NCBI GenBank assembly: GCA_030765065.1
Contig: CM060977.1
Span: forward strand, 91,529,795 to 91,593,794
Reading direction: 5' to 3'
DNA from: Deroplatys truncata
Taxonomy: Eukaryota; Arthropoda; Insecta; Mantodea; Mantidae
DNA length: 64,000 bases
Positions 20,636 to 31,820 of the stretch are shown piece by piece; within the stretch, counting starts at the first letter, position 1; the number at the start of each line of letters is the position of its first letter. Below the pieces are notes generated by a model, which worked only from the letters and a program-made list of their open reading frames with translations, ran no database searches and was not told the DNA's origin. The position numbers were made by a program, and so were the translations under genes.

Positions 20636-21536
20636 CTTTCTCTATCACGTACATAGTATGTAGAGTAGGTATTGAATTCCACCCAAAAATTAGATACCGA
20701 GATTACACCGGAAGTACACGTTTTGAGGCCTATTGAATTCTAAAAAAACATGTGTCTGTGAACAGCATAACTCAAAACGAAATCTCGGATAAATATCAAC
20801 CTTGATATTTATTTTCAGTATCTTCCAAAAATACGACACGAATGTTTTCAAGAAACTCCTTCACCACAAACCGCTGTTTATATGGAAGACTTTTTGAAAA
20901 TTTTGATTTTATAAAAAATGGTTGTAACGATTTTTATTAAACGATCACATATAAAATATATATTTTTTTGAGTTTTATTTATAGACAATCTTTAACTGCT
21001 GTGGTCTTTAGCGTTCCATTCTATACTGAGCGTGAAAGACTAGTAATTTTTCTCAGAGGCCTCTATATCAGGCTTGAGGTTCTTTTACGTGCCGTAAACC
21101 TACGACACGGGACCACCGGCTTTACTTTCCTTCCGAAGGAAGCCATACCAGGGATTTTTACGCCCAAAAAATCCATCGTCCTCCTCCGGGTTTGAACCCG
21201 CGACTTCGGGAAGTAAAAAACTAAAAACATAGTAACCACTACACCACGGAGGACGACTAAAGATATTTTGATGGCAAATAAAATGTATATCTTGAATTTT
21301 CTAGAAGTGGCCTGTGAAGTCTTCTTCATTCGAAAGGAATTCTGTGTAATGCTGTATAGCTGGTAAGCATTAAGCTATAGAACGAAAACGCACTTAAAAC
21401 AAAAAAATTGTGCATCTCTTAAGACACATACTTTCTTTCAAATAATTTTTTTGTGGCATAAGCCGTTTCCGAGTTACGTTATTAATGGCTCGATTTGTTC
21501 AACATTTTATAATTCTTTTGAAGACATTCAGTTGTA
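20636..21536 (+). repeat. R1 repeat split by an S2 SINE
   Basis: 5' half at 20636-20969 (CTTTCTCTATCACGTACATAG, CCACCCAAAAATTAGATACC) and 3' half from 21258 (GATATTTTGATGGCAAATAAAATG) to about 21536, where similarity ends before the normal 3' end. Confidence 0.8.
20970..21257 (-). mobile_element. S2 SINE, full length, inserted in R1
   Basis: Minus strand: GTCCTCCGTGGTGTAGTGGT (tRNA A-box region), CGCGGGTTCAAACCCGG (perfect B box), the family body (AAGCCGGTGGTCCCGTGTCG, TTACGGCACGTAAAAGAACC, GAGGCCTCTGAGAAAAATTA) and the end ATAAATAAAACTC. The 3' strand of the tRNA-like acceptor stem (GGAGGACG) can pair with the 5' TCCTCC. Flanking TAAAATAT/TAAAGATAT is a possible worn target duplication. Confidence 0.85.
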
Positions 21537-21589
21537 CACAAAACATAATATTAAACTACTATAAATTAAATAATTAAATAATCACTATG

Positions 21590-22000
21590 AGAACAAAATA
21601 GAAATACATTTATTAAAATGATTAGTAACTTAGTAGAGGGTTTTGTGCTGGCTACCAGTACATTTTCGCTGGTTTTCAGTGAATACATATAGTTAAATAG
21701 GAGTAGATAGTAGCCGGTTACCAGTTGCTAAGTTTGGTGATTCCCAGCAAGTGCAGATAAATGCACAATTTAGAAGTGTAATGAAGTATTCTTACGCCCT
21801 TCTGTAATCTAATAACTTTTATATTGCTTTCTTTTAATTTCTATTTCTATTTATTATTTTGTAGACTTTGTGTAGTTATTTTACCTAAAAAATCTGATGC
21901 AATATAAAATATAAATGTGTTATGAGAATAAATGTAAAGTTTGAATGTGTGACCCGGTGCAGTAACCAAAGTGCTGGGATAGTAAAATGGAACGTATGAG
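21590..22000 (+). repeat. R2-R3 repeat, uninterrupted copy
   Basis: R2 (GTGCTGGCTACCAGTACATT, CGCTGGTTTTCAGTG, TAGCCGGTTACCAGTTGC) continues through CTAAAAAATCTGATGCAAT into R3 (TGTTATGAGAATAAATGTAA, CAGTAACCAAAGTGCTGGG). The R1 copy at 11823-12757 interrupts the equivalent junction. Confidence 0.65.
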
Positions 22001-22185
22001 CCAGGTTAACTTACATTATTTTCTAAAGTCATTACTTCACATGGTGCAACACAGGACGTATAGAGTTGTGTCATTCAGCACCAGTCATTTCCTTTGGTTT
22101 CAAGTGGGTAGTTGATACGAACTAAGAGAGCAAAACCTGTGTCTCCACATTTGGTCATGTCCTGTGTGGAGGCGAGTACCTATAG

Positions 22186-23021
22186 TATTAAATATGATGT
22201 GTTACACTCACATGATTTTCTCTACTCTTGTACAAACTATTTCTACAAACGCTTATTCTTATCTACTTCATGTTAATGGAGATAAACATTTGCAGACATT
22301 ACCTTATTGCCAATTATCTTGTTGGTGCAAGGGGAATACGGTAGGCTTTAAGCGATAGTCAAATGTTTTAAGAGCTGGTTGCTATGTGGAGCATTCCATT
22401 CTCTTTGCATTTCCAGGACATAAAAAAACGAATAACGAATTCCCATTTGAGAAAAAGTATAAGTATTGGAAGATTCAAACAAATAACAAGGAATATCTCA
22501 GAAGTGTTTCCTCCAAAAAAAAGTATGTAACACAACTTGGTGTTTTAACGAGCTCTACATTTCTTTTGTCTATGAAAATTTTGTCTATCTAAATCCATAC
22601 AGGAAGAAGAGGACTTTTGGGGACATTCCCAGAAAATTCAAGATATACATTTTATTTATCATGAAAATATCTTAAATGTATGATATCTTAATGAAAATGG
22701 TTAGACCCATTTTTGAGAAAATCAAAATTTTCTTAAAAATGTTCCATGTAAAGGGTAGTCTGGGATGGGGGTATTTTCCTGAAAATCTTCGTGTAGCATC
22801 TTTGAAAGATACTGAACCTTAATAACAAGTTTAGTATTTATCCAACTTTTCGATCTTGAGTTATGCTGTTCACACACGCATGCACGCACGCACGCACACA
22901 CACGGACCTGTTTCTAAAAATGCTTTTTTGGATTCAGGGGCCACAAAACATGTATTTCGGGTGAAATCTCGGTATCGAATTTTTGGGTGGAATGCAATAC
23001 TTCCCCTGCTTAGAGAAAGTA
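22186..23021 (-). repeat. R1 repeat, full length, subfamily B
   Basis: Minus strand, from the 3' end (GATGTGTTACACTCACATG) to the 5' end (GGTGGAATGCAATACTTCCC, TTAGAGAAAGTAAAC). It includes a CA/CGCA-rich run at about 22868-22905, where R1 has its GT microsatellite. Confidence 0.85.
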
Positions 23022-23033
23022 AACAAACAAATA

Positions 23034-23868
23034 AAAAATCTGATGTGTTACACTCACATGAATTTCTCTACTCTTGTACAAAATATTTTTACAAACGCTT
23101 ATTCTCCATATGCTTCATGTTAATTGAGATATCGAGATGTTAATGTTATGCTAATTTTCTTGTAGATGCAAGGGGAATTGGTAGGCTTTAAGCGATAGTC
23201 AAATATTTTAAGCGCTGGTTGCTATGTCGAGTATTCCATTCTCTTTGCATTACCAGGAAAAAACTGAACAACGAATTCCCATTTGAGAAAAAATATAACT
23301 ATTGGAAAATTTAAGGGAATAACAAGCAATATCTCGAAAATAGTTCACTCTAAAAAAAAAGTATATGACATAAATTGTGTATTTTTACGCGATCTACATT
23401 TTTTGTGTAGTAAAATTTTGTCTATTTCTTATGGTTTACCAGTTATGCAAAAGTCGTTTACAATGAAGAATACTTTTGGAGACATACCCAGAAAATTCGA
23501 GATATACATTTCATTTGTCATGAAAATATCTTAAATGTATGATATTTTAATCAAAATCGTTAGAGCCATTTTTGAGAAAATTAAAATTTTCGAAAAATGT
23601 TCCATGTAAAGGGTAATCTGGGGTCGGGGATTTTCTTTAAAACCTTCGTGTCGCATCTCTGGAAGATACTGAACCTAAATACCAAGTTTGGTGTTTATCC
23701 GACTGTTCGTTTCTGAGTTATGCTGTTCACAGACACACACACGGACATGTGTGCTTTTATTGGGTTCAGGGGGCCTCAAAATATATATTTCCGGTGAAAT
23801 CTCGGTAACGAATTTTTGGGTGGAATACAATACTTCCTCTACTTACTATACGTAGTAGAGAAAGTAAA
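23034..23868 (-). repeat. R1 repeat, full length, tandem to the previous copy
   Basis: Starts AAAAAATCTGATGTGTTACAC only about 12 bp after the previous R1 ends, in the same orientation, and ends CTATACGTAGTAGAGAAAGT. The two copies differ by substitutions and indels throughout, so the pair is not a fresh duplication. Confidence 0.85.
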
Positions 23869-24068
23869 AAAAACATAAATCAATGGGCAGGGCAGTCTTG
23901 ATAGAAGCATCACCGAGGTTATGCTGGAGGCGCTACTCAAAGAATGAGCTACTCAGGATATCACCCATACCCAGTGTGGCAGTCACCTCCTCCTGTCCGC
24001 TGCTCGCGGCTTACCTTGCTGCATCCTCCATGTTGGCTCCGGATGTTCGCAGTGTGCTGGTTCTCTGC

Positions 24069-25497
24069 AATTTTGTTCTCGGCTAGCAGCAGTAATTTTC
24101 TTTAAAACTAGGTGGGAGCATGGACTTATCCTTGGTAAAGGAAGCGTATACCTCGGGTGGTGGTAATAGGAGAAATAGACGTGCTTTGGTTACGAAAAGA
24201 TGACACTGCAATTTCCTTTATTTAACTACTCCACGTGGTACACAACACTGATATTGACGCCGTTAAAATACTGTCCACCGCTGTTAAAACACGGCGCGGA
24301 TATGACGCGAAGTTTAAATATGCTTATTATCTCTTTACGAGTAGCGATTCTTAGGTGTGTTTCGAAAACTGTCTTTATTCCCTTTTGGCGCGATATTTCT
24401 CACACATCCTGCAGCATCTATCCCTGCCCACAAATGACAAAATGCCAAACTGAAATGCCCCCAATTTGTCCCTAGCAGATCCATTTATAGTCGCAGGCTT
24501 CTAGGGCTGCTTCCTTTCCTATTGGTCCATTTTTAGCGCCACGCGACGCGTCTCACTATTTCGTATAGACTTACAGGGATCTCATTGGTCCACGTTTAAC
24601 ATAAATCGCGGCTTTTCCTAAATTTACCGTTAAGCTAGCTGTCTCTCTCACTTGGTCACGGCGAATTATCGAATAAAAGGACAAAGACTTTACACCCTCG
24701 CTGTATGAACAATGGCCCTGCGACCAGAGAGACATCGTAAAACTAGTTTTTCTGCCTTCGAAGACACTGTTCCTGTAGCTAAAACATTTCGTCGTGGACA
24801 GTATTTTAACATTACGCTTAAATTATTTACATTAAACCATTTATAACTCTTCTAATATTAGTAACCTAGATACATACATAACGTTAAATCACCCTTCTTA
24901 AACTATACAAGCAGTATAAGTAAAAGATATGTACATAGTATGATTTAACATCAATAAAATTAATTAATAAATTATCTATAATTACAGTTCTCGGGCTCGG
25001 CCTAGAGTTGCCGTTTCACCAGGCATGGTATTCGACTTTACATCTGCACAATGAGGTAATCTGACGCTAAGTATTTGTAGTGTCAGTGAGATAGGTTCGC
25101 TTGCCTGCATACTATTGTGTTCCCTATTTTCATTTACTTTTATTAAAAGGTATATATTTTTATAAGCTATGTCTTGATTACATGAGTGCTCAACTGAACC
25201 TAAATCCAGCTACGCTTCCCGAAGTCACGACCTCAACCCCATCCAAATTAAGGGCGCGACATAGTGGTGGAAATCCCGGCCTCACTTTTTTCTGTTGACG
25301 TGAGATTTAAGTTAACTCCCAGACCTCTCTGATGACGAAGGTCTGCAAGCTCTCATTATTAAGTTATAAGGTCATACGCTTGTTAATGAATAGTGCCTGC
25401 TTAAAACACTGTATCGTTACCTGATGTGCTTTTATTCTGGAGTGATATGGTTACATTGTATTTGGTTCCTGTTCTATTATGAATTATTCACTAATTA
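24069..25497. other. no gene recognised; promoter-like stretch inside
   Basis: No reading frame with a recognisable domain. The interval contains the minus-strand promoter and poly-A-like signals described at 24217-24590. Part or all could be an LTR, but I could not find TG...CA ends with a target duplication. Confidence 0.4.
24217..24590 (-). promoter_or_regulatory. possible Pol II promoter and poly-A signal (LTR-like)
   Basis: On the minus strand two CCAAT boxes (24584-24588 and 24521-24525, in CCAATGAGATC and CCAATAGGAAAG) precede a TATA-like CTATAAATGG (24481-24490). An AATAAAGG lies about 260 bp further at 24217-24222. This order matches a retroviral-type LTR or a short gene promoter. 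It is motif reading only. Confidence 0.3.
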
Positions 25498-25740
25498 ATG
25501 GTAACGGATAGTAGGTCTCCTATTAATGGGGAAATTCGTGATCTACGTACGCCATTGTATAATATTTTGCAGTGGAACTATATGTTTTATTCCCAGAGCA
25601 TAGATGACGCTCAAGAAATATTGTTAGAATTAGAGTCACTCGCAGAGTACATGTCAGAAATTAGTTGCGCTCAGGACGCCGGCTTCTTCCACAGTATTCC
25701 TAACTGCTTTCCAGTAATCATCCCTCGACGTCAAAGGTAG
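25498..25740 (+). CDS. uncharacterised 80-codon open frame, interrupted by a SINE
   Basis: MVTDSRSPINGEIRDLR at the start, an acidic helix-like segment (SIDDAQEILLELESLAEYM) and a FFHSIPNCFPVIIPRRQR end. The stop TAG is the base run just before the S2 SINE head. Across the SINE the frame stays open for about 18 more codons to a TAA at 26098, the TSD positions being in phase. It may be a host exon or an unrecognised element; I cannot assign a family. Chance remains possible for a frame this short. Confidence 0.3.
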   Translation: MVTDSRSPINGEIRDLRTPLYNILQWNYMFYSQSIDDAQEILLELESLAEYMSEISCAQDAGFFHSIPNCFPVIIPRRQR

Positions 25741-26031
25741 TCCTCCGTGGTGTAGTAGTTACCATGCTAGCCTCTAGTTCCCAAGGTCGTGGGTTCAAAC
25801 CCGGTGGAGGGCGATGGATTTTTCGGGCGTAAAAATCTTTAGCATGGTTTGCTTCGGAAGGAAAGTAAAGCCGGTGGTCCTGTGTCGTAGATTTACGGCA
25901 CATAAAAGAACCTCAATCCTGATAAAGAGGCCTCTGAGAAAAATTATCGGTCTTTCACGCCCAATATAGAATAGGACGCTATGGGTCACAGCAGTTAAAG
26001 AGCGTTCTTAAATAAAACTCAATTTCAATTT
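25738..26031 (+). mobile_element. S2 SINE, full length, with 12-bp target-site duplication
   Basis: Head CCTCCGTGGTGTAGTAGTTA, B box GTGGGTTCAAACCCGGTGG, body AAAGCCGGTGGTCCTGTGTC and GAGGCCTCTGAGAAAAATTA, end AAATAAAACTCAATTTC. The flanks CGACGTCAAAGG (25726-25737) and CGATGTCAAAGA (26032-26043) match at 10 of 12 bases. Best reference copy of S2 in the window. Confidence 0.9.
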
Positions 26032-26159
26032 CGATGTCAAAGAACGGCCGCCCTCAGCACCAGATTTAGTAGAGTCCCCGACGACCGTAACACCAGGTAA
26101 ATTAAAACTTTTCGGAGTACCAGAATACCTTATAATGTCTGACTCTGATTTTATTTCTT

Positions 26160-26330
26160 TATTTTGTTTCTGGGATGTCATGGAAATAGTATGGGAATTT
26201 AATGCTAGCTTATAGCGTCCAGTTCTTAAACATTTAACAATCGCTGTTCCCTTTGTAACTATAACGAAATGTGTATTGCAGCTATTTCTTCAAAGGTTTA
26301 TTTAGATTAAAATGTAGTATAAATGCATAT
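26160..26330 (+). repeat. R1 fragment (3' part, subfamily A)
   Basis: GGGATGTCATGGAAATAGTA, TTATAGCGTCCAGTTCTTAA, CTATAACGAAATGTGTATTG match the 3' third of R1 copies at 968 and 41820. Confidence 0.75.
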
Positions 26331-26589
26331 AGCATTGTAATTAGAACTTATAAACTAAGGCGTTATGAAATAGTATTTTACTATTTAAAGCCATTCTTTC
26401 ATAAAAAAAGAAAACTAATAAATTGTTCTGAGAGTTAACAAACTGCAGTACGCACATACAAACTAGATAACGTCTGCAAGCCCATGTTATGATCGCTGCG
26501 AACCTCTCTGGTTCCCAAAGTAGTGCATTTAACGGTGACTGTGACATCATTCCGGATCATAACACAGATAAACCTTTGTAATTTAGCTG

Positions 26590-27420
26590 TTTCCTCCATG
26601 TGGTTGTAATCGCTGTTCGAAGTGGCCACCATGCGGGTGGATGCAAGATCTCAGTCTAACGATCATCGCCAGCCTAACCCGGCGCAACATAGCCGATGTG
26701 GCGTCACGGCAAGCTAAGATGATGCGTTCCCTGAGCTATTGAGGTGTCTTGGCCGCTTCACGATATCTTTAAGATAACCCCATAAGAAGAAATCTAATTA
26801 GGCTAGTTCTGGTGAACGTGCTGACCACCCTATTGGTCTATGCCGTCCGATTCATCGCTCAGTTTAGATGGCATCGAGATAAGCCGTTACACGACGGGCC
26901 TAATGAGCTGTCACCCCATCATGCTGGTACCACATAGTTAGTCGGTTCTGCAACGCCACTTCATCCAGTAGAGTAGGCAGCTGGTATTGTAGGAAGTGGG
27001 TTTAGCGATTACCTGTGAGTTGGCCCTCATAAAAATACGGGCCTATTAGATGATCACCGAATACACCATCCCATACGTTGAAATCCCATCGGACTTGTAA
27101 GGCCGCCTCTCGCATCATTGTGGGTTTACAATGATCCAGTAATGCATGTTGTGACGATTTACATGAACTGTGTTGTGGAACCCTGCTTCTGTAAATAACA
27201 CATCTGTGGATCTTGTTTAGTTTGTAACTCACAAAAACGCGTGATCTGTGGGAAATGTTTTCTGCGGAAACCTCTCTTGGTATAGACGAAGTGTCTCCGT
27301 TGCATTCTGCTGCGCTTTCCCGTATACTAACAACATGTCCAGATACTCTCTATTCGAAAACATTGTTTCACAGTGAGCACGAACGGCTGGAATCATATTT
27401 ATAGGCAAATCCACTTTCTA
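26590..27420 (-). pseudogene. IS630/Tc1-mariner-type transposase remnant (DUF4817-like N-terminus)
   Basis: Minus-strand pieces in order: FSNREYLDMLLVYGKAQQN and LRLYQERFPQKTFPTDHAF (the DUF4817-type helix-turn-helix common in insect transposons), VRWDFNVWDGVFGDHLIGPY, MWYQHDGVTAH (second catalytic aspartate context) and LDFFLWGYLKDIVKR preceded by RSPELA (third acidic position). Several stops and frameshifts separate them. Terminal inverted repeats were not located. Confidence 0.8.
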
Positions 27421-27854
27421 GTGCATTCGGAAAGAAATCATGAACGTTCTCGAAACATGAACAGAAATGAATAAAAAACTCATTTATTCGCAGGCGTGAT
27501 TTAAACTTCCGACCTTCAGTATGACTTTCCAGCATGTTAACCATTGCGCTACTAGAACACGTTAACAATGAGCACCACCGGAGCCCTGATCAGCGGTCTG
27601 TTGAAGGCGGTGTCGGCACCTGGATTTCGCATCGTCTGTAAAATACAGGGTTGCCTAGTTACCAATCCGCAGAATGAGAAGACTCACGCGGTGTAAATGC
27701 ACTGTTCCACACACAAACATTCTTTAATAAATATCCTTTTCATAATTGCTATTTTGTTCAGTTTAAGCTTATTGTTAATGAATTCGTTCCTCCAGTTTTC
27801 AGTTTCCTTGCGTTGAAACATAATCATGTTCTAACACTTCTTGCTCTCCACACA
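27421..27854 (-). repeat. spacer with a tRNA-like SINE head at 27485-27565
   Basis: Minus strand CTAGTAGCGCAATGGTTAAC (A box) then GGTCGGAAGTTTAAATCACG (degenerate B box). It resembles a worn SINE head of a family not otherwise seen here. The remainder is unannotated. Confidence 0.4.
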
Positions 27855-28312
27855 ATGTATAGGTGTAGCTTATTGAACAAAGGGGGACACCTGGCACACT
27901 GTGACCTAATAGATCTATTGTGGCTAACACCCCAAGAGGGAAGGGTTGAAGTGAAGGAACCACGAAGGCCGCATACAGACGCGTGGAAGTCCCTACACTT
28001 CCCAATTCGAAGATCCATTCCAATGTTGGAGCTGCCTAGAGAGGGTAATGAACGACCCGTCGACCAAGCAGCCCTCTAGTGTTCATGGGGAGTACTCTTT
28101 CCTTTGAGAAAGCATCCACTCCATCTGCCACGAAACCTAGAAGCACAACTGAAAGTTGAGAAGGAAAAGGAATGAAAGGGAAATGATGGAAAGGAACTTA
28201 TGGTAAATGAGAAACCACTCCAGCATTCGCCAACCCAAGCTCAGATTAGGCGATCTATGGGAATCAAACCCGAGACCTCCCGAATGCTGCCTCATACCAT
28301 ACCATGGAGACA
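27855..28312 (-). mobile_element. S1b SINE, near full length
   Basis: Minus strand head GAGCGAGATGTCTCCATGG, B box GTCTCGGGTTTGATTCCC, body GGCGAATGCTGGAGTGGTTT and S1b tail (GTACTCCCCATGAACACTAG, CTCTCTAGGCAGCTCC). It has a single copy of the 115-bp segment (CACACTGTGACCTAATAG ...) that is multiplied at 39413. Confidence 0.75.
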
Positions 28313-28784
28313 TCTCGCTCGGTCTTCACAAAATGGATACTAATGCTGAGTGAAACCATTTCTTTGACCCCTGAACTTCCATACTCCTGTTCTTCCCCGT
28401 ACTATACTCTGTATTTACTCCTCATTTGCTTTATCGACATAATTCTCAGTTTCCCTTGCACAATTCAACCTAACATAAAATACCAGTGATCCCTTCTCTG
28501 TTCTTGCCTCTTTCCAAAAACTTTTAACCTTTTTTTATAATTAAAAGAAGTGTTATAAACTGTGATGTTAGATTCATTAAAAATAAGTTGAGTCGGTGGG
28601 TTTTTACTCCCATAACATATGCGCTTGGATTTTTTGCTCTGAAGCGCTTTCGGAATAGACTGCTCTTCCATCCTCGGCTGAAAACGACTGAATTCAGCTT
28701 CTCTCCTCTAACCCCCAGGATTTGAATTTAAAAAAGAAATTGCTGCCCTCTGTTGGAAATAGTTGTTACTCATTTGTACTGGAA

Positions 28785-29560
28785 TTACTGCCATCTGTGA
28801 TGAAGATTGGGAACTCTCTTGTCTTCTCTCTTCTCTCCTATAAGCGATTGGATAAACTGCATCAAAGCATCTAGTGGTGAGATTTCAAAATTGGAAATAT
28901 TCTTGATATTATGATGGATGAAGATCTTTTTCCAAATTTCCAGACGTGAAGGAACATGTGTGGTGTTTAGTAACTTGATGTCACGTCCTATCTCATAGTT
29001 AGAGGTCCAGAAGTGGTTGGCAACTGCAGATTTATTCAATTGTTTTAATTTATTGTTTCTTAGGTGTTCACCCAAAGGTGTTTTTAAATTTCTCTTGGTT
29101 CTACCAATGTAGCCCTCACAATCTTGACGTTGAATTCGATATATTCCAGATTTTGTTTAATTATATATTTTGTTAGACGAAAGTGTATTCAACATATTTC
29201 TCAAGTTACAGATATTTTGAGGTGTAACTTGGATGTTGTATTTCCTGAATAATTTTTCAAAATACTTGAACATAACTGGGTGGTATGTGAATTCCTTATA
29301 CACCATATCCTTTCTATTAGGGTGTAGAGTACTGATCATATGTAGAGTTTGTTTCGTTTTGTATTTAATAATTAAACCATCAATTAACTGAATCCATTTT
29401 CCATAGCCACATTTTTGTGTATCCTAATTGACTGTTGTATTCTTCTTTTTCCACCGATGTATTAATCAATCTGAATACTAGTCCTCTGAACACTGCATGT
29501 TGATGTGACGTTTAACTTTGTTTCCAGTTTCCTCCATACATTCTTTTAATAAACCCTATT
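28785..29560 (-). pseudogene. Penelope-like retroelement remnant with GIY-YIG domain
   Basis: The minus strand reads, upstream to downstream: a decayed reverse-transcriptase C-terminal region (29157-29339: YHPVMFKYFEKLFRKYNIQV, CNLRNMLNTLSSNKIYN), one in-frame stop, then SGIYRIQRQDCEGYIGRTKR followed by GEHLRNNK and a helical tail. GIY and YIG are 9 residues apart and an arginine and the EH pair follow, as in the endonuclease of Penelope-like elements, where it sits C-terminal to the RT. The part upstream of 29340 has several stops. The frame at 28465-28671 may be its 3' end. Confidence 0.75.
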
Positions 29561-29683
29561 CATCTAAGTTTAAGATCCTGTGCCAAAATTTTAAAACTCT
29601 CCCCATATCGTAAAAATATCTTCTATAATTTTGTAGAAAAGTGAGCACAGAAAGTAAAGTAAATGTAACAAATCAGAGACTAC

Positions 29684-30515
29684 ATTCTCTATCACGAGCA
29701 TAGTAGGTAGACTGAACTCCACCCAAATATTCGACATAGAATTTTCACAGGAAATACATGTTTTGAGGCCACTGAATAAAACCAGCATTTTTAGGAAAAG
29801 ATCCGTGTGTGTCTGTGAACAGCATAAGTCAAAAATGAAAAGTGGGATATATACTAAACTTGGTATTTAGGTTCAGTATCTTTCAAAGATGCGACACGAA
29901 GATTTTCAAGAAAATCCCCCCAACCTAGACTACGCTTTATAGGGAACATTTTTCGAAGATTTTGATTTTCTCAAAAATAGCCAACGATTTTGGTTAAAAT
30001 ATCATATGGCTAAGATATTTTCATGACAAATAAAATGTATATCTTGAATTTTTTGGAAACGTTCCCCAAAATTCTCTTCTTTCTGAACGGCTTTTGCAAA
30101 AGTAAACTGTAAGATATAGATAACATTTTACTACACAAAATGTAGAACTCGTTAAAACACATAATTTATATAAAATACAATTTTTTGTGGAGTGAGAAAT
30201 TTCCGAGATATTTCTGGTTATTTGTTTGGATTTTCCAATACTTATACTTTTTCTCATGTGGGAATTCGTTATTCGTTTTTTTATGTCCTGGACATGCAAA
30301 GAGAATGCAATGCTCCACATAGCAACCAGCTCTTAAAAGATTTGAGTATCGCTTAAAGCCTACCACATTTCCCTTGTACCTACAAGAAAATTAGCAATAA
30401 GTTTCTGCAAATGTTTATCTCGATTAACATGAAGTATATGGAGAATAAGGGTTTGTAAGAATAGTTTGCACAAGGTTAGAGAAAGTTTTATGGATGTAGC
30501 ACATGAGATTTTTTT
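29684..30515 (+). repeat. R1 repeat, full length, subfamily B
   Basis: From CATTCTCTATCACGAGCATAG and CTCCACCCAAATATTCGAC to AAGTTTTATGGATGTAGCAC, with the GGGAATTCGTTATTCG subfamily-B block in the 3' half. Confidence 0.85.
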
Positions 30516-31810
30516 TAAATTTAGGTTACACTTGATATAATCTCAAAGAATATGTGTCTAAATTTTCAAAGAGGTTGAGTGAATGGTTTAAACTTTAATC
30601 TCCAGGGTTTATAAAGCTTTATATAGCTTTAAATATCATTTCGCTGATTCTAGTTCCACTAACTGCCAGCTAGTCTGCTGCTGCTGCTGTTTACGTCAAA
30701 GTAAACCTGTAAAGCTGTTTGTTTCAAAGTGTTTGTAGATTTAATTGGTTTCCAAGAGAGTAACTCATTTTTCATTACGGAAAGCAGACGGATGTAAGGT
30801 AACCGCAGTTAGCACAACGCTGTACGAAGTTATTGCCTTTCCCAACCGGTGGCTTTCCACATCATAAAGACGGGTTGGAACAAATTAGAGAAGATGTAAC
30901 TTGGGTTTTCTTGCTGTTAGCCCAAGCTGAAAAGGCAGCACCCTACATGCTCGGTGCGTTGAGGAAGAGATTTACCCTGCCACGCCGAATGTTTATATAA
31001 TCTCCGCCTTCAGTTAATTAAGCCTTCCCCGCTCCAACCCGCGCACCGCCTAGCCCTATGAAATACAGCAGTCTCAGAACTCTGCTGATAAGCCAAGGTT
31101 CTGCAAACTCACACCAAGTAGAGGTATTTAGCTCCTAGGTCTCATATCACCATATCCTGCCGCTGCTGTTTTTGTGGAATTATAACCGAGTGACACCGAC
31201 CTCCATTTTCATCTTTTCACCGTGCAGTAACATCTGGAAGAAAGATTACAGATCAGAACTTAACGTATGGTTTAGTCTTGCTAAAGTTTGTTCCATGTAA
31301 CTTTGCCCCGTATCTCTTAACGGTCACGTGTGCTGGTCACCTTTCATTGGCTGCTGTCGTTAAATAGGATGATATGCGATAAAAATAGTTCCTTATTTTA
31401 CATGATGATTTATCTCAATATATTTGAAGATAATTGACAAATTTATATTTTCATAACTATATGAATTAAATATATCACGTAGCAGAGTTGATGCATCTAG
31501 AATACATCTAAATTCTTATCAACAATGTTTGCGAGGTTCCTTCGTTTAAACCTGCCCCTCAGAATGAGAAAGCACGTGCATCTATCATGAAATGTGTTTA
31601 TATCACTTATCCTTGTATTGCACACGGCTTGTTGGTCACCATTCGGAGGTGTACATTAGCCAATCAAAGGAAAGGGGAAGGATACGCAGTGCGAAAGAAT
31701 ATAAGTCTGGGTGTAAGGTTATAAGAAACAGAGCTTACTTATGGAATAGCATGTTTGTATATTGCGTTTGAATGTTATATTCTCTCTAAAATTTAAATGT
31801 TTAGGTTTTA
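30516..31810. other. unannotated spacer
   Basis: No gene or window repeat recognised. A CTG run (30673-30690) is the only simple repeat. Confidence 0.45.
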
Positions 31811-31820
31811 TCCTGTAGGA

